A stretch of DNA of 64,000 bases. Source: Cadophora sp. MPI-SDFR-AT-0126 (lineage: Eukaryota; Ascomycota; Leotiomycetes; Helotiales; Ploettnerulaceae). Both the position numbers and the translations under genes were made by a program. The number at the start of each line of letters is the position of its first letter. Position 1 is the stretch's first letter. The notes beneath the pieces are model-generated. The model saw only the letters and a list, made by a program, of their open reading frames with translations. It did no database searches and was not told where the DNA came from. Of this stretch, positions 9,839 to 21,708 are shown one piece after another. Where the stretch lies: NCBI GenBank assembly GCA_020747065.1, contig JAGMVK010000002.1:3534001-3598000 (forward strand), given 5' to 3'.

Positions 9839-12800
9839 TCACATCATTCCTCTTAATATAGCGATCTGTCGATTTAGAAATTCGTCTAATTTCATTGGTC
9901 TGTCTCGCCACGCAGGGTGTCTCGCTACGCAGGGAGAGACGTTAGACCGCCAATGAACAGCTACATCTGGTCCAAGGTGCGTAGCAATCTGATGATAGGC
10001 TTGCTTTGCTAAGTCTCGATAGGCGTACTTTTCCAAATGGCTCCGAGAACAACCATCGTCCCAGTTAAACAGACCTTGTAATCGGTCTAAGAACCGTGAC
10101 TTCGGTAACTCATCTTTACCTTGTTGAGTTTCAGTCACCTCGCTAAGTTGACTACGGGTCCACGGCCTGTAATATCGGTCAACTGACTTTCGAGCACCGT
10201 CCTTCTCATGTGCTTGCGTTCGAGGCGTAACAACATAGATCGGTTCGCCCAAAAGATCGGATACAATTTCGGCGCTCAAGCCTTGTGTTCCATCAGGAGG
10301 GCATGTTTCCGTGTGACTAATGTCTTTGCGAACATCCCGCAGAATCTTTATAACAAATTGGCGATATATTTCTTGGCGCATTCTCTGAAGTGTCTCCTGG
10401 GTGGCAACCTGATCGTGTGTGTATTGCTTCAATCTCTTCCCTTCAGTGAGCAGGCGCTGAAGAGCTGCATTATACGAGTCAATTTCCTGGCTATGAACAA
10501 GCTTAGAGTTGTACCCGTTCTTCGCGAGGTAGGACGACGCTAGAATATCAGAACGAAAGTTCAGCAACTGCCATTCCACTGAGGGCGCTGCCAACCAGAC
10601 CATTTGTGCCCGTTGTAAACTGGACTGAAAACCAAGCCCGCGCTGCCTCTTCCCATCCTTGCTTACGTAGTCACCCTTCCAGAGCTCGTTAGAGGAGGAG
10701 AGATGAGCGCATGCGAGACTGGCTCGAACACAGCGAAAAAGACCATTACTCAAGCTGGTGATCTGTAATACTTGATCGACATTCTGTAGTGACTGGGCAT
10801 GAAGATGTTCGATGGGAGTTAACCACCGATTACAGTCCCACCTCACATAATCCAGGGCCTCAGTGGAAGAGATTTTCCAGAATGGAATTGGTAGCGCATG
10901 ATGAACTGGCGGACTAGAGACAGTTGAGCCGGCGAGACGAAGAAGGAGATTCCACGTAATTCGATATTCTTCCCGGACCCCAAATGAAGAAGTTCGAGCG
11001 CCAAGAATGGTCTGATGCACCCGTGTTTTCGATGCTACAAATGCTTTCCGAAGGTCTTTTCTCGCTTTGCCCGCTTGATTTTGAAAAGTGATCCGAGCAA
11101 TAGTGAGCCATACCTCGAGGAGGTGGTCAGGCACGGCGACTCCTTCCAACCTTGAATTTGCGAATGGTGCGCTTGCCCCCTTTTCTGACGTGATAAATAG
11201 ATCTTTGTATAGGTTGTATCGCTGTCCATAGATGATACCGCCACGGCGGAGGGGATGGCTCAATCTCAATTCAACACCAGCGGAGCCAGCTTGGTCGGTT
11301 AAGTGCCAATTGAACTTTCGGTGACTACTCAACGGTGCTTCGGGTTTATGGCGCAGTTCCTGTAGCCACCTGTCGAGCTCCCTGCATTTCCAAAGACATA
11401 TGGTCCCCTCCTCTGTGGGCGTATCCTCACGTGCAACATCGACCCAGGTCTGCTGAAGGTCAATTTGCTCCCAATCAGCTTGCTTCTCATGGAGCGAGAG
11501 AAATGCTGACAAGAGCTGGACAGTGCTGGTGACTTGAACTGAAGCTTGAGATCTTTGCCACTAAGCACCAGGAAAATACCCCTGAACCGCCGAAATTCCT
11601 CGAGTGACGTCCGTCGTTGAATGGATTGCCAGATATCAGCAAGGTGCTGTGCAGGGAGCGTGTAGTGGAGATTGAGGTCGTAGGTCTTTCTCTGCCACAC
11701 ATCCTCCTTCTCCGAGCACTTATTTTGTCCGCAGCCTCTTGCCATCGCCGGGGGAAATGCTGAGTCACATCAAGGGGGCAGTGTTCGTAAATGGAGGGTA
11801 ACAAAATCTCATCGATCCAGATCTTGTGCTCCTCTGTACGTAAGTAGGTGGTGCGTCTAGCACTTCATCGTCAAGGTGTGGAAAGAAGACATATATTCTA
11901 CACGTATCTCCGTCAAGCGGATAGCCAAGGCAAAGATGCGGGGTTTTATGAAGCACCCTACCCTGGATTGACACATGTAGGTCGCTTTTCATGTTCCATG
12001 TAACTTTAGGGTACAAAGAAAATCGGATCCCGTTACAGGCTGAAAGACAGTTTAACCGGGTTAAGATACTGTCCACATCCCAGATAGCCTGGGTGAGCGA
12101 TGCTTGGTTGTGAGACTGCACCATCTCAAGTATCGGCACTTGCTCCCCGCCTGTGAGTAGTCTTTCCCAACCAGTGTCTTGTCCGCACGGCTGATCCAAC
12201 AGAGCTGGTTGAGCTAAGACGTCTGGAATGTTGGCACGTTGTATGTGCTCAGTTACTTGAGCGAGCGAAAACGACGGATGTGAGTCACCATCTGCCATGG
12301 TCTCCCCCCGTTCTTCTATATGGGTTGGTCGCTCCATCTGGGACAGCAGAAAATCTGTAGCTGATCGTCGTAGGACGATGGTCTCTGGATCCACCATTTG
12401 ATCCAAGATGTGCAACTCGTCTTCTTCGACGCTCAGTGTGGCAGTAGGCTGCTGAAGTTCCTGAGATCTGCGTGCCGTTGTAGCTTCTGTCGACCCTGCT
12501 GGTCGTACGCTCTCATCGGGCATAGAGAGTAGCGTAGCACTGTTGTGACTCGGTTGGAAAGTCCTTGGGTCATCATTATCATATAACGTGAAATCATTTA
12601 ACCACCGAAGGAGTGGATCGAATTCTGCCGTCGGTGGAAGCCGCACTTCTTGCCTTGCCGATGATAGATAGGTATCATCTTGATCGATGACTGGCTGCGG
12701 TTGACGGGCAGCAGTCTCGACAGACTCGAGGATGAGCCCGCCGTTATATGTACTAGGACGCTGACTGCTCCAAGTCCACAAACTCGCCCCACTCCCAATC

Positions 12801-13543
12801 TGATTGAAGGTGGCAGAGGGTGTGAGTGACGGTTGGTCTCTTTCCGAAGTAATAACGAGAGATGGGTTGAGGCTATGTCCCCTAACATTGACCAGATCGG
12901 CTGTGACCGTATAATTGGTTGGAGTCATAGACTTCACCCAGCTGACCTCGCTCTCATGTGACCTTAGTCGCAAGGCTAACCCATGTGCTATACTTCTAGA
13001 ACTGTGCGAGCCGGAGTCGAGAGGTTGGCCAACGCTGAAGGTTGCACTGCCGTCTGAAGAACTGTGCCCCAGGGAGCGTTGTACGTCTGCCTCGTCTGCT
13101 GGCCTGGGTGTGGCCTCTTGCTGCTTCTTCAGACGCTGTATGCGCTGATAGCTCTTGATTCTTTGAGCCCTTCGTCGTGCGAGTCTCTCTTCGTTTGAGA
13201 TATCCAGAGGGGGGCGGCCACGCCGGCTTACCGGTGCCTGCCTGAAGCTAGACGATTCGTTCATGTCGATTGTGTAGAATGCTGTGGGACCTGGTATAAC
13301 CCGTAGAGCTCTTGAATCAGGTCCCTCATAGTTCCGACGCGCTCCAGCTTTGTTTACAGTCTGAGCTTCCATTTCTAACCCAAGTAGGACTGGATTTTTG
13401 TCCAATGTGGCTAGGTCAGGGATATTTTTTGTCCAAGGTCGCTCTCGATTCGCTCGGTTGAACAGTGTCGCACGATCATTCGCCGGTAGCCCCGTACCCT
13501 GGTCACGCACCCCAGGTGAGGCTCGTCCCGCACCCAATCGCAT
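9839..13543 (-). pseudogene. Very long frame-broken ORF, fungal repeat-associated type, function unknown
   Basis: Reading down the minus strand, a 592-codon block (13543-11765) begins with a basic region containing RRGRPPL, an AT-hook-like core. Shorter blocks in other frames follow (about 11804-11720 with SIYEHCPLDVTQHFP; about 11720-11530 with KTYDLNLHYTLPAQHLADIW). A 557-codon block ends at 9839. Adjacent blocks continue one another's sense, so I read this as one protein of about 1,230 residues interrupted by about three frameshifts near 11800, 11720 and 11530. I associate this kind of protein with multicopy fungal repeat families, but I know no established function. No terminal repeats were found at its ends. 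Introns instead of frameshifts are a possible alternative. Confidence 0.5.
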
Positions 13544-13946
13544 CCCTGGTTGCTGGAAATTAGGACCCAGGGTGGCCGAGTTAACACCATATTTCTTAGC
13601 ACCGGTGCGGCCATGGAGTTAATGCCGCCTCCAGCAGCGCACAAAAATTGGTGGCACCGCCAGGGGCCGCATTTACGAACACGCCCAGCACCGTCGATAA
13701 GTTAATAGCTATTATCTTTCATCCGCAAGGCTTTGGAGACATTTAATCCTTGGATATGATCTGCTTGAGATATATACTTAATTAATTAACCATAGTCACA
13801 TGAACGTCCAATAAGTTATAGTCATCATTCTTACATAACCAAGCTCAACAGCTTCAACGCAATTTTCGAAAGTAGCTAGACACCTGCACTCTGCCGGGGC
13901 CATCATTTGTAGCAAGATTTAAAGTACTGGATTTGCCTCTGTAAAA
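13544..13946. other. Intergenic
   Basis: Spacer between the long broken ORF and the 3' end of the lipoxygenase gene; AT-rich with TTAATTAATTAA near 13780. No gene is visible. Confidence 0.4.
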
Positions 13947-15857
13947 TCAAATAGTAAGATAATATGGAGATCTCTCGGGATCAAGGGTTTTCCAAATAAA
14001 TGGCATTCCCTGGCATAAACCTTGGCCATCAAAGGTCCTGGAACTAACTAGCTTGCTGAATTTCTTCATCTCCGCCTGGAATAACCTTGCTGCCTCGGCT
14101 GTCTTCTTGTTCATTCGAGCTAGCATTATTCCATCATTGAACATTTGCGTCAAAGATCGGCTAGAATTGACATATTCGGGTCGTGCAAAGAGAGCAGTCA
14201 AGCCTATTTGACCAATTGACTGCGTTATATTAGGCAAGAAAGGGATGATATCTTCTACACCCTTTGCTATCGGTATTGGCTGGTATAGTGCAAATGGGTG
14301 GAATGGTAGCGAGCCTGATGCCTCTGAAATGTCATTTGTATTGAGAGTTTGGTGTACCGCGCTACCCAAGAAGGCGACATGAGTAAGAATATCGACGAGT
14401 GTATTTCGGTCAGCTGATTTTGGGAAATCTATAATATCTGCAGGCACGGACTCTAACATCCAAGCTTGTAGCTCTTCATCCTGCGCAAACATAGAGGGAT
14501 GTGTATAGTAAGAGTCTATAAGACTTGTCATAAATGCCTTTATAGCGGTGTAGATAATTGATGCGTCTTCAAAGAACGGGAAATGCTTGATCGGAGTACC
14601 ATGCGTTGCGTTTATTAGACCACGACTTGCGAGATTTTCGTAAAAGTAGTTGGCTTGAAAGGCACCAGAAATCCCTGTGTTATAAAGATCTGAAGTTGTC
14701 TGTGCAGCGGCATTTCCACTGAAGGCAAATAAGCGGTCAATATAACCTCCCGACCTTATCAGCACTTCAAGAGCCACTTGACGATAGGCAAAGAGCTCAG
14801 GAGTGACTAGGCATGTTAACATGAAAGCCAAACAGCATTGATATTTGAATAGGAAAGAACGTACGTCTGTCTAAGAGGGCCATCACAGGATGTTCCCTAC
14901 TTAGTGTCCTATAGGCCGCTTCATATACGATTTCGATCACGTTATGGGTACCAGAAAGATGATACCATTGCGAATGCCAGAAATCATTCAGGTTAAACAT
15001 GATTTTCGCCAGTAGCCAATCGCTAACTGAGTCTGCAGGTGTATAAACTAATTCAGCTCCCATGTTTGTACGAATAGCCAAAGGAAGAAATTCTCCTCTC
15101 GTAGGGTGAATATAGAAATATGCGTCACAAGCCGCGGCATATCTGTCAGTCCTCTGCAAGGTTGACTGATATCGATAATCCACATAAAATAGATTTCCTG
15201 ATTCAAATAGTGACTGAACCGTTGCATTGGCGACTTCATAGGCGATCATTTCCTCGATTTGGAACGGTACCGTGTTTATTGATGGCTGCAAGCGTTTGAT
15301 CGAATATGGGTTGATCGAAAGCCTCTCCATCGAGAACATCAAGTCATTGGTGTAATTAGTGAGTATTCCTTGATCAACCCCGGACGGTATACTTTGTTTC
15401 CACTGGCCTTGATACAGAATTTGGTAATCTGAAAGCTGTTTGATACCTTCACCCTGCAATCGATCAATAAACTCCGCACCGCACAGTTTCAGACTTCACG
15501 TACTGCTATGAGGGCTCCTTCCACGCTCTCATCTAGGTTTACCGCTGCTTGGCTATACCGTGAGTCTACCATAAATCTAGCAAGATCACTCTCACTTGTT
15601 GAGTTTCCTAAGGAACCTGTCGGCCAGTACGAGACATTTCCACATATTGATGGCCCATACAAGAATCTTTTTCTTTTGTCTCCGATAGCATTTGCTCGTC
15701 CAACGATATCAGCATGGCCCATTGGTAGACTAAACAGCTCAGTCGTCATGGAATCTTTACCATAATGCGGCGCGCTGGAAGCATTGGTATTGCTTGGCGC
15801 AGCAGAGGCGCAGAAGAAAAAAGCTAGATACCTCACCCATGAAAAACGGTTATACAT
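13947..15857 (-). CDS. Secreted lipoxygenase, manganese-lipoxygenase type
   Basis: Predicted 600-residue enzyme that would add O2 to linoleic/alpha-linolenic acid to give fatty-acid hydroperoxides. Exons are 15857-15504, 15453-14865 and 14806-13947. The 50-bp and 58-bp introns have GTACGT donors, and splicing keeps a single frame. The start at 15857 gives a signal peptide (MYNRFSWVRYLAFFFCASAAP); an ATG at 15899 is less likely. Metal-site signatures are visible: HLSGTHNVIEIVYEAAYRTL, followed by LSREHPVMALLDR (first helix); SAVHQTLN (the later His and Asn ligands); and a terminal isoleucine carboxylate (YYLTI). IGQIGLTALFARPEY matches the conserved helix after the second ligand pair. Its length is close to that of secreted fungal Mn-lipoxygenases (~600-620 residues). 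All frames are intact, so it is probably active. Positional specificity cannot be read reliably. Confidence 0.9.
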
Positions 15858-16595
15858 TTTCCCTACTTTTGATAATGAAGCATTCGAGTAATTGGGCATA
15901 TAGGATTATAAAGGGTAGAGAAGTTATGAAGTTGGGATTTGTAGATGCTATCTTGCTCAATTGTTGCTGGGACTACGTCGTTTTGTTTATTCGAGCGGAA
16001 TTCTAAGAAAGCTCAGTGCAAGCATGTTGATTCTTTTTTCCTAGCGTTAGCTGATGACGGCTTCATCTGCGTCTGTCTCATGTCTATACAGGATCATTGA
16101 TGACATACTTGAAGATTTACACCTGATAATAACGAATCATTGTATATTGCTGATATCCTAGGAAGCTTACCTTTTTTTTGTGCTGTGTGTTGATGAGGGT
16201 ACTGTACTTTAACCATATGCTGGTTAGAATATACATGCTTTCGGTCAACATACAAATATAGCCCTAACTTAGATAAGTCAACAGAAATCAATTCATATTG
16301 TACTCTACATACTGAGTACGTGTTACAGTAAGGCAGCAGCAAACTGCGTTCCATACTGAAACCATGCGGTTCAATCATCTTTGCGGAAGAGTAGTATCCT
16401 GAGGTCAGCATTAAAAGGGGTTTACCGCCTCAGGTCGAGGCTGACCTTATCAGTGACACAAATTTGCTCTAAGATGTCATATAATAAACGTTATTGCCTA
16501 GTAAAGTATAAATACCTCGTTATCGATTAAGTTATCGCCTTATACTACATAATGTATAATAACTTCTCTGCTCCTCTACGGAAACAAAATTGCAC
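15858..16595. other. Lipoxygenase upstream region; no other gene recognised
   Basis: This holds the lipoxygenase promoter side and AT-rich sequence up to the pogo-like element. A 105-codon minus-strand frame at 16094-16411 resembles no known family. Confidence 0.4.
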
Positions 16596-16597
16596 TA

Positions 16598-18457
16598 ACG
16601 TGGTTTATCACCGAGCGGCGCATATCACCGAGCGGCGCACTTTTCCTTGGCATAGGACTTTAAATGCTAATAAACTAACGACAATAAAGTAAATTAACTA
16701 AAACTACTCTAAATCTGTTAAAGCAACTACTTCTATAGTATCTTGACAAGTTTGTACATTATGGCCAGTCTCTCCGCAGGCCCTACAGTGTTTTACAGAC
16801 GGCTGACCCTTCCTGCGACTACCCCCTGCTACACGTATATCGCGTCGTACTTCCTCCTCTGCTTCCTTGCGGGCTATTATATCCTGCGCATCTTCTACTG
16901 TAAGTGCGCCTCCTTGACGAATACGAGTCTTTTTCGCCCTACGGCGTTTGCTAAGTGCTTCATTGGCTGCTCGAAGAACGCGCACTTCGGCAGACAGAAG
17001 GGTCATTTCATGCGCTATTCGCTCTGTACCCTTTGCCAAAGCTTTAATTGTCTCGAAAAGAGGGGTTAGCGAGCTCCCTTGGTGACAGGCAATCCGGTTT
17101 CGAACAAGAGCTGTTTATGAAAGAGCTTCAGTAGGGTTTAAAGGAGTCTGGGAGACCCAAGGGTCGACATCGGTAGGAGGGGTCCGCGGGGGAGTTGGAG
17201 TCCGTAACTTCACGTCAAGCTTTGAAAGTACTGCTTGTGGGTCGAAAGGCACAAGGCCAGCTCCACGGAACCCAGCCTGACAGTTCTGAGTTGTTATTGA
17301 CTCCTTGTATGCTGCTGTAAAGGCCAGGAAGAACTCAACCTTTGTAATATGGTTGATATGAGCCTTGATAAAAGTCTCGATCTGCCGGCTATACGCCCGC
17401 TTTAAGACACTGAAATACCCAACGTCAAGAGGCTGAGTGAGATGGGAAGAGTGAGGAGGTAATCCGAGAGTTATAATGTTATGTGCCTTGCAGTACTCTT
17501 GAAATTCGGCCGATTCGTGACTCTCATGCCCATTAAGGACTAGCATTCGGTAGGGACCCTTTGCTCGAGTAGCAGTATGCTTATCAAAGTGTTTTATCCA
17601 GTCTAGACCTGTCTCATTATTTGTCTATCTATTCTCTGTCGGCTTAATGACCCAGTCGCGTGGGAGGCCGCCTTCCGTATACTAGTTCGCGAGGTGATTC
17701 TTCCCTTGGACAACTAAAAACGGGGGCACATTATAGCCTTCGCTATTAATACAGGTAATCGCTGTAGCCTATTCCCGATTCCCTGGCTGAACTGCCTTGC
17801 CTTTGCCACGTTGATCTGCCCGAGTGACGACTATTGCAGCGCAGATAATACCTATCATAAAGCCTGTCTCGTCGAAGTTGTAGAAGTCAGAGTCCGTAAT
17901 CCCGTATTTCGCCCTCATATTCTCAACCAGCCGGAACCACGCGCCTAGCGCGTCAAGATCTTCGCACAAGGCCCTTTAGAAGTCGTAGACACGAGTAAAA
18001 CGCGTCTTTAGGTCTGGTTGGCGTTGTATAAATCGATGCGCCCAGAGCTTGCCGACGCGTCCTCCCCCCCTCGATTCTAGGATATAATTCGCCATATCTT
18101 CTATACTAGCAAGTCGGGGTGCAAATCCTCTTGAATCTAGATCGAGTATATACCGAATAATCACTTGCTCTTCTAATTCAGAGAGTTTATGATAATTAGG
18201 CCGTATTTCGCTGCGAGGGGTTCGGCCGGCTATTCTCTTGCGAAGTGTTGTTTCGGACACTTTATAGATCTTTGCTGCAGACCGACAGCTAAGTTTTTTG
18301 GATGTCCGAATAGCCTCAATGGCTAGAATAATTCGAGCTTCAGCTGTATGGATTTCCATTTGTGGTTATTGAGCTATCGCGTTATAAAGGTATGAGGTAG
18401 GATGCCAAGGAAAAGTGCGCCGCTCGGTGATATGCGCCGCTCGGTGATAAACCACGT
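16598..18457 (-). mobile_element. Pogo/Fot1-like DNA transposon A (1860 bp)
   Basis: The element has perfect 56-bp terminal inverted repeats, starting ACGTGGTTTATCACC, and TA target duplications (16596-16597 and 18458-18459). Each inverted repeat contains a 17-bp unit, TATCACCGAGCGGCGCA, twice in tandem. The transposase is on the minus strand. Perfect TIR identity suggests that the insertion is not very old, while the coding part is RIP-mutated. Confidence 0.93.
16704..18359 (-). pseudogene. Pogo-like DDE transposase, RIP-inactivated
   Basis: The order is: N-terminal psq-type helix-turn-helix (CRSAAKIYKVSETTLRKRI); CENP-B-type DNA-binding region (VGKLWAHRFIQRQPDLKTRF); DDE core with YNFDETGFMIG (first Asp); LVLNGHESHESAEF, where the usual second catalytic Asp has become Asn; and LTQPLDVGYFSVLKRAY (third Asp). 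The C-terminus has a zinc knuckle, CRACGETGHNVQTC. At least four stops interrupt the frame, several at positions where Trp is expected (TGG to TAG). The Asp-to-Asn change (GAT to AAT) is also a G-to-A transition, so it too fits RIP. Confidence 0.9.
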
Positions 18458-18571
18458 TATAAGTTCGTGTACAACTCGAGCATAAAAAGCAGGTATTTGA
18501 TTTACTAATTTTTTTACTAATCATTTAACTAACCCAAAGAACAAAAGAAAACCTTATCAAATTTGAAGAAA

Positions 18572-19396
18572 CTATTTATGATAGAAAGTCCTAGGAGTAA
18601 TTGGAAGATCTCGATCAGCAGCTCGAATGATTGTTTTGAGTCCTCGCGAATTCCCTTCCTCTAATGGAGCTTTAGGATGCTCAGACTCAGATCTCTTTCT
18701 CTTGTGAATTGGTCCTTTATCTGCTTGACTAAACGAGTTGGCTAGCGATACAGTTGATTGATGATATATAATCGTTTGATCAGAGAATAGACGTCGTTGT
18801 ACTTTAGGAGTGTCTAAAACAACGAGATCGCTAGGTTGTGATTGTAGAGAAGGAGATCGATAAGTACATCGATGACGAGGAAGTTTAGAATCCAATTGAG
18901 AGGTTGTAGTATTATCTACGAAAGTAGAAGGTTGAGTAGGTGTAGTACTTAAAGTACTTAATTCCGAAGTAAGATTTGTCGTTGGTAGGGACGTATCTGA
19001 AATCAACGGTCTTGGGGGTGATGATTTGAGTGTACTAGGAAGAGTTGTCCATAACCACTCATAAGTATCTCCAATATCTTGTTGACGTCGAAACCATTGT
19101 TGTATAGCAAGTTCTTGCCATTCTTGATTATCAGGATTATATCCCGATGGTAGCGGACCAAAAATTAGCTCAAAGGTCGGTAGCATAATAATATATGCAA
19201 GAAGCCATCTGTGATCAGGGCGAGTAGTGCCTACAACCACACTGTAGTCTTCTTGATTTTTGGCGCTTTGTTGTTCTGCTATACAAGCATGCCTTTGAAA
19301 GGTTCGAAATTGAGGACTCTTAGTACGAAGGGCATGAAAAGCATCTTCTACTGTATCGAAGACAAGCTCTTTAGTTGACCCTTCTGGACTCCACAT
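18572..19396 (-). CDS. Hypothetical protein, 274 residues, possibly partial
   Basis: The N-terminal ~110 residues look folded (FDTVEDAFHALRTKSPQF; WQELAIQQWFRRQQDIGDTYEW). They are followed by a long Ser/Thr/Pro-rich region and a basic patch, KGPIHKRKRSESEH, that could be a nuclear localisation signal. The frame stays open about 140 bp upstream of the first ATG (19396). An acceptor-like TTTTCAG there makes an unseen upstream exon plausible. It lies directly beside transposon A but outside its terminal repeats. I do not recognise the family. Confidence 0.45.
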   Translation of the reverse strand: MWSPEGSTKELVFDTVEDAFHALRTKSPQFRTFQRHACIAEQQSAKNQEDYSVVVGTTRPDHRWLLAYIIMLPTFELIFGPLPSGYNPDNQEWQELAIQQWFRRQQDIGDTYEWLWTTLPSTLKSSPPRPLISDTSLPTTNLTSELSTLSTTPTQPSTFVDNTTTSQLDSKLPRHRCTYRSPSLQSQPSDLVVLDTPKVQRRLFSDQTIIYHQSTVSLANSFSQADKGPIHKRKRSESEHPKAPLEEGNSRGLKTIIRAADRDLPITPRTFYHK

Positions 19397-20970
19397 GTTG
19401 AAGAGATGCCCAAGAAATGCAAACGTAGGAAGCCGCTTGCTTATAGAAACCGTGTGTTTCCATTGTACGGAAATGCTGCTTTCAGGATTTGGAACATCTG
19501 AAAATGCATATGATGAAAAGTTATCAGAATCATCTTAAAGATTAGTAAATTTATTAGTAAATCATGGAGTAGAAGTACTGTCAGGGCTTGCAGTCAATTC
19601 ACGTGATTGAAGCTACAGAGGCATTCTCAGTACAAGAAGGTTCGATTACCGTACAATGGCAGTATCCTTACCGGTCTATATACATGCTATAGAGGTTCTG
19701 GAAGTTTCTGTCACGTGCGTCGTAACTACGTGTGAGCGTCGCCGGAGCACTCCAAGACTACTCTACGGGTGTAACCCTTGACATATACCTACCCGGCGGT
19801 ACACCTCACACTATACCTACCTTACAGTACACTTCATACTACACCCACCCTGCGGTACACTCCAAACCTCACCTACCCTACGGTATACTACATACTGCGC
19901 CTACCCTGAAGGGCTCACTACGAGCCTACCCTATACCCTACAACTGGAATACCCTATTCCACCTCTCCTTCTGTAATTATAGCGTGTTCCTTCTGTATTT
20001 ATAGCACTTTACTCCCTGTATTTAGTACCTGTTTTTCAAGAGTTAGAGAGAGTAAAAAGCACCTGTAGCAAGTTAGCTAGTTAGAGCCAAATCAAACCCA
20101 AACCTCAAACCCTAACCCAAAACCCAAACTTTGACGCAGAGGGGTCCAGCCGGAATGGACTGTTCGTTCCCATCTACATTCCCGAGGGCCGCCGGCGATC
20201 TATAAGGGGAGAAGATGTGGCGGAAGAGTTAGAACTCCAAGGCATAAGAGCTGGAAACATTTAAAGATCCCTTGAAGGGGATATGTTGCCAGACTTGAAG
20301 AAACTCACAATGCCAAAGATGTATTGGGCGGGAATAAGTCAATACCAAAGTTGACACTTATATAATACCATCGTCCCATTCTTTCTCCGTTTTAGTATCT
20401 ACCTTTACCTTAGAGGAGTTTCGCCATGTTGGCTCCTGACTGTAACTAAATCGACTGTTTTAAGGTCACAGTGAATTCTGGCCAGCAGGAGTCGGCTTGA
20501 AAGCAGACACTATATGTAGGTTTCATACGACTCGAAATGTGGCATGTCGACTCTAAGACCGCTCCAAGGAAGACACTGCTATCGTCCATCTTGCTCCCGC
20601 TTTTGAGTACTGGCATATCTGGTTCAGTCAAATCTTTAGCTAAGGTCATATCCAATCGAGCTGACTGAAAGTAGAATATTCACGTCCAACTGCAGTCCCA
20701 ATCTCGCCTTCAGCACGCTGGATACTTAGTAAACATACCTTCATCTCATAGTAATTATGCTGACAATGGTATTTTAAGGTTCTTCGTTGAAGATGTCGGG
20801 AGTCGTCATCAAGATGAGCGCTGACTTATAGCCTACAGGAGTACTGTTATTCGACTTGCCCATTTCACATTTAAGCAGCTACTTGTATTTGTCGTTTGCC
20901 GGGAAAATATGGGTGCCCTCCGAGTGCCCGAAAACACATCATCTCGTGAAGTCAAATCGAATTCTTTGCA
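19397..20970. other. Non-coding stretch with a minisatellite
   Basis: It contains the 28-bp tandem repeat described separately, a C/A-rich tract near 20080-20130, and no reading frame I would support. Confidence 0.4.
19787..19926. repeat. 28-bp minisatellite, about 5 units
   Basis: Five degenerate head-to-tail units begin at 19787, 19815, 19843, 19871 and 19899. Each starts ACCTACCC or a close variant and is followed by GCGGTACACT-like sequence. All five are exactly 28 bp, so the apparent reading frame across them is not coding. Confidence 0.75.
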
Positions 20971-21708
20971 ATGTCAAACTCGAAAGATGATGATGAAGAG
21001 TCATACTGGAACGATTCCGTATCTGAGCCAGTGAATATTGACGAAGGAGCCGTATCTCCAGAAGAGCCCGCCATAGATTCAGAAGAACAGAAAGAGGTAT
21101 CAGAGAAAACGGATGGCCTCAACGACTTCGAGAACTCACCTGGAATAGTGCTGTCTCTGCATGAACCGATGGACGTGGATAGTGAATTACCAGAGACTGT
21201 TGCAGAGTCCTGGGCCGATTCAATGGACGACTTCGGAATAGATCCCTCGGGTTCCCAAAACCATACTTACGGCCGAGGCAGTGTAACGGCAGAGCGGCAA
21301 GAAAACACCTGCGAGGATTACATGCCAAGGCAATATACCCAGAGATCAAGAGATGATATGAGGCCAAGAGGGAGTCGATTTTATCATAATCGATGGAACC
21401 AGTCAAGAGCGAGTAATTGGCGAGGAAATGGTCGAGTATTCGCGGGTCAGGAACCCAGAGATCGATATTTTAGAGGTAGAGGTTTCAGAAATGGAGATTT
21501 CAGAAACCGGGAGCCTAGATATGGAGAATCTCGGGGTGGAAGAAGACCCTATCGGTATCCACAACGTTTTATACCACGCGGCCCCTCCATTTGGCGCTCG
21601 CAGGCAAGGCATGACAATTATGGGTTGAATTTCACGCTAGAAAGAGGGCGAAGGAACCTGGACCGGGCTGGAGATTGTCAATATCGGTGGTCGGATTTAG
21701 AGCAATGA
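20971..21708 (+). CDS. Acidic/RGG-rich protein, hypothetical
   Basis: Predicted 245-residue, single-exon protein with a strongly two-part composition. Residues 1-~95 are acidic (KDDDEESYWNDSVSEP; MDVDSELPETVAESWADSMDD). Residues ~120-225 are rich in Arg, Gly and Tyr, with RGRGFRNGDFRNREP and ESRGGRRPYRYPQRF. RGG/RG-rich tails usually bind RNA and are methylated on arginine, so an RNA-binding or condensate role is a reasonable inference, but no folded RNA-binding domain is present. The opposite strand has stops and the ATG is well placed. No family was recognised. Confidence 0.55.
   Translation: MSNSKDDDEESYWNDSVSEPVNIDEGAVSPEEPAIDSEEQKEVSEKTDGLNDFENSPGIVLSLHEPMDVDSELPETVAESWADSMDDFGIDPSGSQNHTYGRGSVTAERQENTCEDYMPRQYTQRSRDDMRPRGSRFYHNRWNQSRASNWRGNGRVFAGQEPRDRYFRGRGFRNGDFRNREPRYGESRGGRRPYRYPQRFIPRGPSIWRSQARHDNYGLNFTLERGRRNLDRAGDCQYRWSDLEQ

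Noticed and set aside
10208..10543. Plus-strand 111-codon frame inside the long broken ORF
   Set aside because: It is opposite the continuous 557-codon minus-strand block and has no recognisable content.
16094..16411. 105-codon minus-strand frame upstream of transposon A
   Set aside because: Composition and lack of motifs fit a chance frame.
20080..20130. Telomere-like CCCTAA in an AACCC-rich tract
   Set aside because: Only one exact CCCTAA unit occurs; the rest is irregular C/A-rich sequence, so it is not a telomeric array.
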